DNA from: Clostridiales bacterium
GTDB lineage: Bacteria; Bacillota; Clostridia; Oscillospirales; Oscillospiraceae
Direction: 5' to 3'
Length of the DNA: 64,000 nucleotides
Assembly (NCBI GenBank): GCA_004556345.1
Contig: SFHQ01000005.1
Span: 9,861-73,860 of the forward strand
The first letter of the stretch is position 1, and every line of letters begins with the position of its first letter. The notes under the pieces were generated by a model. It was not told the DNA's origin, did no database searches, and saw nothing but the letters and a program-made list of their open reading frames with translations. The position numbers and the translations under genes are program-made. Shown here one piece after another: positions 56,854 through 63,639 of the stretch.

Positions 56854-56902
56854 GGCCCTCTCAGTCAGCTTCGCTGCCAGCTCCCCCGGAGGGGGAGCCA
56901 AG
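56854..56902. repeat. Family 2 dispersed palindromic repeat
   Basis: GGCCCTCTCAGTCAGCTTCG then CTGCCAGCTCCCCCGGAGG and GGAGCCAAG, as at 44129-44176. Confidence 0.75.
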
Positions 56903-56931
56903 TATGATGTCCCTACAAACGAAAAACGCAA

Positions 56932-56983
56932 AAGCTCCCCCCAAGCAAGAAAATTCTGTTTCCGCTTAGAGGGAGCTTTTCTA
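56932..56983 (-). terminator. Terminator after the cysteine-rich lipoprotein gene
   Basis: Outer stem AAAGCTCCC against GGGAGCTTT, with a long loop; both strands end in T-rich sequence. Confidence 0.7.
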
Positions 56984-56990
56984 TTTTATA

Positions 56991-57809
56991 TTACTTAATG
57001 TCAATATATTCTGCGGAAAACGACGGAACTGTAATACTAGCACCCATCACAGAAGTATAGGTATAGTCTCCCATCAGAACACCGTACATTGTTACAATAT
57101 CATCCTCTAAAATATTCGACTCACTGCTATCCTGTTTTGTATAAGAAACTAGGACAGTATCATCCCAGACATAGCGTCCCTTCGTAACATTCACGCGAAG
57201 GGTATAGCTATCGCCATCCGGCATGGCTTGGATAACTTCTCCTGTAAACTTAGCTTTTTTGCCAATGTAGTTATCTGGATTCCGTGCAACTTCATTGTAT
57301 GTATAGGATTTGCACTCCGCAACATACTCTTGCTTCACTTCCGCCGCAGTCATGGTATAGTTCTCACTCTCCAGTTCTTTTCCACAAACTGTGCATTTCT
57401 TCACACGGGTTCCACTGGAAGAAGAGGTCGCTTTCGTCTTGATCTCCCAGTCTCCAGGCGTATGCTCTGCCAATGGCAAATCTTTCGTCACGGTCTCTCC
57501 GCATCGAGTGCAGGTTCCAACTTCCTTTCCCGCTTCCGAGCAAGTCGAAGCGCTCTCTTCCTTCCACTCCTTCACGTCATGTCCCAGAGGTTCTCCACTC
57601 TCTTCTCCGCAGCGGCTGCACTCCTTCGCTTTTGTGCAGGTTGCTTCTGTCCACTTGTGTCCCAGGGCCTCGCCCTCGGTTTCTCCACATTTTGTACAGG
57701 TTTTCGGCTCTGTACAAGTAGCCTCTTTCCATTCATGCTGGCAAGCACAGCTGGACAGGCAGAAGACCAGAAGCAGGCCCAGGAAGATAGCTAGGGTTCT
57801 CTTTTTCAT
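56991..57809 (-). CDS. Cysteine-rich lipoprotein with zinc-ribbon-like repeats and an OB-like C-terminal domain
   Basis: 272 residues. Lipoprotein signal with lipobox SSCAC. Then three to four repeats of the form CxxPKxCxxCGExEGxxxGH (CTEPKTCTKCGETEGEALGH, CTKAKECSRCGEESGEPLGH, CSEAGKEVGTCTRCGET) and a final CTVCGKELE, so about seven CxxC pairs. The C-terminal 110 residues (VARNPDNYIGKKAKFTGEVIQ, DTVLVSYTK, VTMYGVLMGDY) resemble an OB-fold nucleic-acid-anti-codon type domain. The gene and its flanks are lower in GC than the window. No function can be assigned. Confidence 0.8.
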   Translation of the reverse strand: MKKRTLAIFLGLLLVFCLSSCACQHEWKEATCTEPKTCTKCGETEGEALGHKWTEATCTKAKECSRCGEESGEPLGHDVKEWKEESASTCSEAGKEVGTCTRCGETVTKDLPLAEHTPGDWEIKTKATSSSSGTRVKKCTVCGKELESENYTMTAAEVKQEYVAECKSYTYNEVARNPDNYIGKKAKFTGEVIQAMPDGDSYTLRVNVTKGRYVWDDTVLVSYTKQDSSESNILEDDIVTMYGVLMGDYTYTSVMGASITVPSFSAEYIDIK

Positions 57810-57875
57810 GTTACGCTCTCCTTCTTTCTATTTGTTGCTTGGGAATTGGTTTTGCTCGCTATCCAAAAACAGTAT

Positions 57876-57915
57876 ATAACATTTTGTTTTATAAGTCAAT
57901 ATAACAAAACGTTAT
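57876..57915. promoter_or_regulatory. Long inverted repeat: candidate operator of the XRE regulator
   Basis: Arms ATAACATTTTGTT (57876-57888) and AACAAAACGTTAT (57903-57915), 12 of 13 paired, 14-base spacer. It lies between the divergent lipoprotein and XRE genes, 43 bases before the XRE start. Confidence 0.55.
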
Positions 57916-57958
57916 GCATATACTTCTGTTCATCCCAACGAACAGGAGATGATGCGTT

Positions 57959-58171
57959 TTGTATCGAAGGATTCGCGACCTGAGGGAAGACCGAGATTTG
58001 CTACAAAAAGACTTGGCAAAAATACTCAACTGCACACAAGTGTGCTACTCAAACTATGAGATGGGAAAACGAGACCTCCCAACAGAAGTCTTGATCCAGC
58101 TGGCCCGCTTTTATCACACCAGCACAGACTACCTGCTTGGTCTGACAGACATTTCCACCCCTTACCCCTAA
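57959..58171 (+). CDS. Small XRE-type helix-turn-helix regulator
   Basis: 70 residues, only the DNA-binding domain: IRDLREDRDLLQKDLAKILNCTQVCYSNYEMGKRDLPTEVL is a Cro/CI helix-turn-helix, ending with FYHTSTDYLLGLTDI, the tail usual in this family. The start is TTG at 57959, ten bases after AGGAG. AT-rich. The divergent lipoprotein gene with a long inverted repeat in between is the natural target; this is inference. Confidence 0.85.
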   Translation: MYRRIRDLREDRDLLQKDLAKILNCTQVCYSNYEMGKRDLPTEVLIQLARFYHTSTDYLLGLTDISTPYP

Positions 58172-58195
58172 CATACTAATTGTAACCACACCACC

Positions 58196-58224
58196 TTGCC
58201 AGCACTCTGTTTTCCCTGTATGAT
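58196..58224 (+). promoter_or_regulatory. SigA-type promoter of the secreted nuclease gene
   Basis: TTGCCA (58196-58201), 17-base spacer, TATGAT (58219-58224), 36 bases before the ATG. Confidence 0.7.
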
Positions 58225-58260
58225 AGACCACGACCCCAAATAGAGAGAGGAGAATGTTCT

Positions 58261-59160
58261 ATGAAACGCAAAACCAGCTTCCTGCTGGCCCTGGCTTTGG
58301 TGTTCGCTCTGGTGCTGTCCGGCTGCTCTGGGGCGCCGTCGCAGGCGGCCACGGACCTGAGCGGCGTCAGCATCAGCCAGTTCCGCAGTGAAAGCCCCTG
58401 GACGGAGCTCAACGGCAATGCGCCGGAGTTTGACGCCAGTGACCTGACCCGCACGGACCCCTTTGAGACGTATTCCGACCTGGACTCCCTGGGCCGGTGC
58501 GGGGTGGCCTATGCCAACATCTGCATGGAGCTGATGCCCACGCAGGAGCGGGAGCCCATCGGTCAGGTCAAGCCCACGGGCTGGCACACGGCAAAGTATG
58601 ACGGCGTGGACGGCAAGTATCTCTACAATCGCTGTCACCTCATCGGGTTTCAGCTGGCAGGCGAAAACGCCAACGAGAAGAATCTCATCACCGGCACCCG
58701 GTACATGAACACCCAGGGGATGCTGCCCTTTGAGAACAAGGTGGCCGACTATGTGAAGGCCACCGGAAACCACGTGCTGTATCGGGTCACGCCCGTGTTT
58801 GAGGGCAGCGATCTCGTGGCCCAGGGCGTGCAGATGGAGGCGTACAGCGTAGAGGACCAGGGCGAGGGCGTTTGCTTCAACGTCTTCTGCTACAATGCAC
58901 AGCCGGGCGTGGGCATTGAGTATGCCAGCGGCGAGTCCTGGTCGGACCCCACGGTGGGGACTGGGTCGGATTCTGTGACGACCTCGTCCGGCTCGGACAC
59001 GCTGGAGACCTATGTGCTGAACACCAACTCCCACAAGTTCCACAAGCCGGATTGCAGCGGGGTGGCGAGAATTTCCGCGCAGAACAAGCAGGAAGTGACG
59101 AGCAGTCGCTCGGAGCTGATCGAGCAGGGGTACCGTCCGTGTGGGACTTGTAACCCTTGA
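58261..59160 (+). CDS. Secreted lipoprotein, DNA/RNA non-specific endonuclease domain (EndA-like) with a C-terminal cysteine/histidine module
   Basis: 299 residues. Lipoprotein signal with lipobox LSGC. The EndA/NucM-type betabetaalpha-Me nuclease domain has NRCHLIGFQLAGENANEKNLITGTRYMN, with the catalytic His and the metal-binding Asn. A Ser/Thr/Gly-rich linker (about 220-245) leads to a C-terminal module, VLNTNSHKFHKPDCSGVARIS...YRPCGTCNP, with H-H-C and CxxC, resembling the Ada-like metal-binding tail found on MBL-fold proteins in Firmicutes. Cell-surface nuclease for nucleic-acid scavenging or competence. No immunity gene is nearby, so toxin use looks unlikely. Confidence 0.9.
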   Translation: MKRKTSFLLALALVFALVLSGCSGAPSQAATDLSGVSISQFRSESPWTELNGNAPEFDASDLTRTDPFETYSDLDSLGRCGVAYANICMELMPTQEREPIGQVKPTGWHTAKYDGVDGKYLYNRCHLIGFQLAGENANEKNLITGTRYMNTQGMLPFENKVADYVKATGNHVLYRVTPVFEGSDLVAQGVQMEAYSVEDQGEGVCFNVFCYNAQPGVGIEYASGESWSDPTVGTGSDSVTTSSGSDTLETYVLNTNSHKFHKPDCSGVARISAQNKQEVTSSRSELIEQGYRPCGTCNP

Positions 59161-59172
59161 GGTCGGGGGAGC

Positions 59173-59194
59173 GGGCCGCAGGGGTCTGCGGCCC
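59173..59194 (+). terminator. Hairpin after the nuclease gene
   Basis: Nine-base perfect stem GGGCCGCAG with complement, four-base loop, 12 bases after the stop. Weak T run (TTAGTTTTT) some 17 bases further. Confidence 0.5.
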
Positions 59195-59270
59195 CTACGG
59201 GGTTAACCTTAGTTTTTGGCAGAGGTTTCGGCCCCGACAGGGTTGGCCTCGGTTTTTGAGAGAATTGCGA
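59191..59270. repeat. Degenerate tandem repeat of two 40-base units
   Basis: Units 59191-59230 and 59231-59270 share about two-thirds of positions, including GCCCC, GGGTT, CCT and GTTTTTG. Confidence 0.5.
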
Positions 59271-59303
59271 GCAAGGACACGGCATACGCCGTGTCCTTGC
59301 TCG
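59268..59303 (-). terminator. Hairpin after the alcohol dehydrogenase gene
   Basis: Sixteen-base perfect arms (CGAGCAAGGACACGGC and complement) with a four-base loop, 60 bases beyond the stop. No strong T run. Confidence 0.55.
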
Positions 59304-59362
59304 TTTCAGAGTGAAAGATAAGAAAGATAAGATGTTGGTCAGAAGGGTGAATGACCGAAGGA

Positions 59363-60520
59363 TCAGTCCCCGTCGTATGCTTTCTGGAAGATCGCAATGA
59401 TCTGCTCTTTGGTGGCCTTTCTGGGGTTGGTGGCGGCGCAGGCGTCCTGCATGGCGTGCTCGGCCATAATCTCGAAGTCCTCCGGCTTGACGCCCAGGGA
59501 GCGCAGGTTCTGGGGGATGCCCAGGTACTTGCCAAAGGTCTTCAGGGCATAGACGCAGGCTTCGCCGGCCTCGAAGGGAGACATGCCCTTGACGTTGATG
59601 TCCATGGTCTCGGCGATGACAGCGAACCGCTCCAGGTTGCCGATCAGGTTGAACTCCTGAACATAGGGCAGCAGGATGGCGTTGCAGACGCCGTGAGGCA
59701 GGTTATAGAAGCCGCCCAGCTGGTGGGCCATGGCGTGGACATAACCCAGGGAGGCGTTGTTGAAGGCAACGCCAGCCAGATACTGGGCGTAAGCCATTTC
59801 GGAACGGGCCTTCATATAGTCGCCGTTGGCCACGGCCTGGGGCAGGTAGTGGACGATCTTGTCAATGGCCTTGATGGCAGCCGCGTCGGTCAGGGGGTTG
59901 GCGGCGGTGGAGACATAGGCCTCGACTGCGTGGGTCAGCGCGTCCATACCGGTGGCAGCGGTCAGGGAGGCCGGCATGCCGACCATCAGCTCAGGGTCAT
60001 TGATGGCGATGGCGGGGGTGACTCTCCAGTCCACGATGCACATCTTGACTTTACGGGTGGTGTCCGTGATGATGCAGAACCGGGTGATCTCGGAGGCGGT
60101 GCCGGCGGTGGTGTTCACGGCCACCAGGGGGGGCAGGGCCTCGTGGGCCTGGTCCACGCCCTCATAATCGGAGATCTTGCCGCCGTTGGTCGCGACCAGA
60201 CCGATGCCCTTGGCGCAGTCGTGGGAGGAGCCGCCGCCCAGGGACAGGATACAGTCACATTCGTTTTCATGGTAGAACTGCTCACCCTCGACCACGTTGG
60301 TGTCCTTGGGGTTCGGCTCCGCCTTGCCAAAGACGGCGGACTGCACCCCGGCGTCGGCCAGGATCTTCTGGATGCGGGCAGTCATGGGGTTTGCGGCCAG
60401 GAAGGCGTCGGTCACGATCATGGCCTTGGTGCCGCCGATGCTCTTAATGAGGTGCCCGGTCTCCTCGACGGAGCCTTCTCCGAACACGTTTCTGCTGGGT
60501 ACGAAATAATAGGTAGACAT
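59363..60520 (-). CDS. Iron-containing alcohol dehydrogenase
   Basis: 385 residues. Family III, NAD(P)-dependent; reduces aldehydes or oxidises alcohols. The NAD site is CILSLGGGSSHDCAKG, the metal ligands include GMDALTHAVEAY, the H in YVHAMAHQLGG and H in LPHGVCNAILL. The start ATG at 60520 has AAAGGA eight to nine bases before it; a longer open frame upstream has no site. It follows the aldehyde dehydrogenase gene (about 140-base gap) and probably acts with it on the same alcohol-aldehyde-acid path. Substrate unknown. Confidence 0.95.
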   Translation of the reverse strand: MSTYYFVPSRNVFGEGSVEETGHLIKSIGGTKAMIVTDAFLAANPMTARIQKILADAGVQSAVFGKAEPNPKDTNVVEGEQFYHENECDCILSLGGGSSHDCAKGIGLVATNGGKISDYEGVDQAHEALPPLVAVNTTAGTASEITRFCIITDTTRKVKMCIVDWRVTPAIAINDPELMVGMPASLTAATGMDALTHAVEAYVSTAANPLTDAAAIKAIDKIVHYLPQAVANGDYMKARSEMAYAQYLAGVAFNNASLGYVHAMAHQLGGFYNLPHGVCNAILLPYVQEFNLIGNLERFAVIAETMDINVKGMSPFEAGEACVYALKTFGKYLGIPQNLRSLGVKPEDFEIMAEHAMQDACAATNPRKATKEQIIAIFQKAYDGD

Positions 60521-60660
60521 ACTCTGTTCCTTTCCTTTCTGACACGAGGTCACAGGGCCAGCCACGGCGGTGGGCCGTTGGTCAGGGCCGGCGGATATGG
60601 GGAGGGCGGAGGAGCGTGGCCCCTCCGCCCGCTGCACACATTTTCTAAAGCGGCTTCTGA

Positions 60661-62145
60661 TTACTTCTCAGGATAGAAGCCGGAGGGAGTCTCGTTGAGG
60701 TTGATCATGATATTCTTCTGCTGGGTGTAGTGCTCCAAGATGACCTTATGGGTCTCACGGCCGATGCCGGACTGCTTGTAGCCGCCGAAGGGAGCGCCGG
60801 AGGGGATCTGGTTGTAGGTGTTGACCCACATACGACCGGTCTCGACCCCGCGGGCCACGCGAATGGCGCGGTTGATGTCGCGGGTCCAGACAGCGCCGCC
60901 CAGACCGTAGACGGAGTCGTTGGCCATGGCGATGACCTCTTCCTCGGTCTTGAACTTGATGACCACGGCCACCGGCCCGAAGATCTCTTCCTGGGCCACG
61001 CGCATGTCGTTGGTGGCATTGACGATCAGGGTGGGCTTCATGAAGCTACCGTTGGCGCAGGCGCCGTCGGTGTAAGGCTCACCGCCGCAGGCGATGGTCG
61101 CGCCCTCTTCCTTGGCCAGGTTCACATAGGACATGATCTTACGCAGCTGGCCCTGGTCGACCTGGGCGCCCATCTGGGTGTTGGGGTCCAGAGGATCGCC
61201 GACGTTCACGCTGTTGAAGGCCTTGACGGCAGCCTCCACGAACTTATCGTAGATGCCCTCCTGCACGAACACGCGGGAGCCGGCGCAGCAGACCTGGCCC
61301 TGGTTGAACAGGATGCCCAGCTGCAGGCCGTCGATGGCCATGTCCCACTTGCAGTCGTCGAAGTAGATGTTGGCGCTCTTGCCGCCCAGCTCCAGGGTGG
61401 CGGGGATGAGCTTGTCGGCAGCTGCCTTGGCCACGTCCAGGCCGACCTCGGTGGAGCCGGTGAAGGCCAGCTTCCGGAAGCCGGGGTGGTCCAGCATGTA
61501 CTGACCGGAGCGGGAACCGCCGCCGGTGACGACGTTCAGCACGCCGGGGGGCAGCAGGTGGCCGATGAGCTTGACCAGAGTCAGCACGCTCAGAGAAGTG
61601 GTGGAGGAGGGCTTGAAGACGATGCAGTTGCCGGCGGCCAGGGCGGGGGCCAGCTTCCAGGCGGCCATCAGGAAGGGGAAGTTCCAGGGGACGATCTGGC
61701 CCACAACGCCGATGGGCTCCCGCAGGATCAGGCTCATCATGTTGCCGTCCAGCACAGAGGCCTTGCCCTCTTCGACCCGGATGGCACCGGCGAAGTAACG
61801 GAAGTGGTCGGAAGAATAGGGAACGTCAATGGCCATGGTCTCACGGATGGGCTTGCCGTTGTCCATGGACTCGATGGTGGCCAGCAGCTCGGCGTTCTCG
61901 TCGATGATGTCAGCGATCTTTTCCAGGATACCAGCTCGCTCTGCGATGCCCATGTCCCGCCAAGCAGGGAAGGCAGCCCAGGCGGCCTTGACGGCGGCAT
62001 CGACATCTTCCTTGGTGGCCTCGGCGCACTCGGCCAGCTTCTCGCCGGTGGCGGGGTTGTAAGCGGTGAAGACCTTCCCGTCGGAGGCGGGGACCCACTG
62101 TCCATTGATGTAGAGGTCATATCTTGCATCCAGGTTGGCTTTCAT
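60661..62145 (-). CDS. NAD(P)-dependent aldehyde dehydrogenase
   Basis: 494 residues, full length. The NAD motif GSTEVG is in KLAFTGSTEVGLDVAK; the catalytic Glu is in LELGGKSANIYFDD and the catalytic Cys in FNQGQVCCAGSRV; the end shows PFGGYKQSGIGRE. Oxidises aldehydes to acids. Probably acts with the adjacent iron alcohol dehydrogenase. The LysR gene directly upstream on the same strand is the likely regulator. Confidence 0.96.
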   Translation of the reverse strand: MKANLDARYDLYINGQWVPASDGKVFTAYNPATGEKLAECAEATKEDVDAAVKAAWAAFPAWRDMGIAERAGILEKIADIIDENAELLATIESMDNGKPIRETMAIDVPYSSDHFRYFAGAIRVEEGKASVLDGNMMSLILREPIGVVGQIVPWNFPFLMAAWKLAPALAAGNCIVFKPSSTTSLSVLTLVKLIGHLLPPGVLNVVTGGGSRSGQYMLDHPGFRKLAFTGSTEVGLDVAKAAADKLIPATLELGGKSANIYFDDCKWDMAIDGLQLGILFNQGQVCCAGSRVFVQEGIYDKFVEAAVKAFNSVNVGDPLDPNTQMGAQVDQGQLRKIMSYVNLAKEEGATIACGGEPYTDGACANGSFMKPTLIVNATNDMRVAQEEIFGPVAVVIKFKTEEEVIAMANDSVYGLGGAVWTRDINRAIRVARGVETGRMWVNTYNQIPSGAPFGGYKQSGIGRETHKVILEHYTQQKNIMINLNETPSGFYPEK

Positions 62146-62224
62146 AGTTGGTGCTCCTTTCTATCTTGGCAGGGGTTTCTACGTACCCTGCATATCAGCT
62201 CGTTTATAATCGAAATTCTGTGGA

Positions 62225-62239
62225 GGATCGGTTTGATCC
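62225..62239. promoter_or_regulatory. Short inverted repeat in the aldehyde dehydrogenase leader
   Basis: GGATC-N5-GATCC, 80 bases upstream of the start codon. A possible LysR half-site pair. The 220-base gap 62146-62366 holds also a TATAAA-like -10 but no matching -35. Confidence 0.35.
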
Positions 62240-62366
62240 TGCAAGAGGAAGTTCCTTTCCTTGCTTTAAGTTATACCACAGCCGAGCCGAAATGGGAAAC
62301 ACCGAAAACTGATGGAGCCTATCACAAAAACTTATCACTTTTTCTTATGGCTGATTTTTTGGGGAT

Positions 62367-63275
62367 TCAGGCCTCGTTCTCCCGCGCCTCCAAGTCCTCC
62401 CGGATGACCTGGAAGAAGTGGTCTGCCGCCACGCTCACGGGGGGCATCTTCCGCAGCGCCAACGTGCGGATGCGGAACGAATCCCCCTCGATGGAAAACA
62501 CGCTCACGTCACGGGCGAGCTTCTGCTCCATCCCCCCCGGCAACGGGGCGATGCCCAGGCCGGCCTGGACCAAGATGGTCGCTTCCAATAAAGTATTGAC
62601 CCGCTGGACGGGATTATTCGCCAGCCCCAGGCGGGTGTAATACTCCGGCAAGGGCTGGGACTTAGCGTCGTCGCTCTGGTCCTCCACGCGGAAAATGGTC
62701 TGCCCCGTCAGCTCCTCGGACGAGACGAACTGCCGCCCTGCCAAGGCGCTGTGGGGGCCGGTCATAAAGCGGACCTGCTCGCTGCTCAGCTCCAGTTCCT
62801 CGTAGCCCTCGTCCAAATGCAAGCCAAAGTCCGGGACGATCACCACGTCCAGCTCCTCGTCGGCCAGGCCCTGGAGCATGGCGTCCCGGCTGCCGTCCTT
62901 CAGGGTCAGGTTGGCCTCCGGGTGCATCTGCTTAAACAGCCTGAGATAGTGCGGGATGCCCTCCTGGGCATACGGCCCATGGATGCCCAGGCGCAGGTCC
63001 CGCTTCTCCCCATCGGCGATGGAGCGGGCCTGCTTCACCGCCCCGGTATACTGGGACAAAATGCTCTGGCATTGCCGGGCAAAAAACGCCCCGGCGGGGG
63101 TGAGCTTCACGCTGCCGCCGCCCCGCTCGAAGAGCTTAAAGCCCAGCTCCTCCTCAAACTGTTTGATCTGCTGACTGATGGCCGCCTGGGCCACAAAGCA
63201 CTCCCTGGCGGCTTTGGTAAAGTTCAGGTGTTTGGCCACGGATAGGAAATACTCGATCCTACGAAAGCTGCTCAT
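62367..63275 (-). CDS. LysR family transcriptional regulator
   Basis: 302 residues. Winged-helix N-terminus (IEYFLSVAKHLNFTKAARECFVAQAAISQQIKQFEEELGFKLFER), ligand domain from about 90. The start ATG at 63275 has GGGAGG nine bases upstream, in preference to an in-frame ATG ten codons earlier. Lies upstream of the aldehyde and alcohol dehydrogenase genes on the same strand, and is therefore a plausible activator of them. Ligand unknown. Confidence 0.93.
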   Translation of the reverse strand: MSSFRRIEYFLSVAKHLNFTKAARECFVAQAAISQQIKQFEEELGFKLFERGGGSVKLTPAGAFFARQCQSILSQYTGAVKQARSIADGEKRDLRLGIHGPYAQEGIPHYLRLFKQMHPEANLTLKDGSRDAMLQGLADEELDVVIVPDFGLHLDEGYEELELSSEQVRFMTGPHSALAGRQFVSSEELTGQTIFRVEDQSDDAKSQPLPEYYTRLGLANNPVQRVNTLLEATILVQAGLGIAPLPGGMEQKLARDVSVFSIEGDSFRIRTLALRKMPPVSVAADHFFQVIREDLEARENEA

Positions 63276-63368
63276 AGAGCGTGCCTCCCCTCTGATAAAA
63301 TACAATTTCTTGCCCTTATTTTAAAAAGAATTTCGTGGTTTGTAAAGGGTGGAAGCAACTCCGATCGC

Positions 63369-63397
63369 TTGACAGTGTGAAGCGTTCTCTTTATAAT
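63369..63397 (+). promoter_or_regulatory. Consensus SigA promoter
   Basis: TTGACA (63369-63374), 17-base spacer, TATAAT (63392-63397), 31 bases before the small gene at 63429. Confidence 0.9.
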
Positions 63398-63428
63398 CTT
63401 TTGTATGATAGCGATAGGAGGTGTTTGT

Positions 63429-63563
63429 ATGCTGGATGAAAAAGACCTGCAAGCAATTGACCAGTTGATGGCCCACCGCATGAATATCATCCTGGAATCC
63501 GAGATCTCCCCCAAGCTCAACCTATTGGCCAAGGCAATTCGTAATTTGTACACAGCCACCTAA
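63429..63563 (+). CDS. Small helical protein of unknown function
   Basis: 44 residues, begins MLDEKDLQAIDQLMAHRMN and is amphipathic throughout. It resembles the N-terminal part of short coiled-coil proteins common in Clostridia (xEDLxAIxxLMxxR). A consensus promoter, AGGAGGTG five bases before the ATG and an intrinsic terminator right after the stop make it a convincing gene despite its size. It precedes the large AT-rich gene at the right edge, but the terminator separates the two. Confidence 0.75.
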   Translation: MLDEKDLQAIDQLMAHRMNIILESEISPKLNLLAKAIRNLYTAT

Positions 63564-63572
63564 ACAAAAACT

Positions 63573-63598
63573 GCTGACCCACGCAAGGTCAGCTTTTT
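63573..63598 (+). terminator. Terminator after the 44-residue gene
   Basis: GCTGACC (63573-63579) with complement at 63587-63593 and TTTTT. Confidence 0.85.
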
Positions 63599-63639
63599 CT
63601 ATGCTTCTATCAATATAATTAGGAATGGAATGTCACACC

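Noticed and set aside
59191..59270. CRISPR-like tandem repeat
   Set aside because: Only two 40-base units at about two-thirds identity and no spacers. It is a degenerate duplication at most.
60730..62640. Long plus-strand open frame antisense to the aldehyde dehydrogenase
   Set aside because: A by-product of high GC; composition dominated by His, Gly and Val with no motif, and it runs into the LysR gene.
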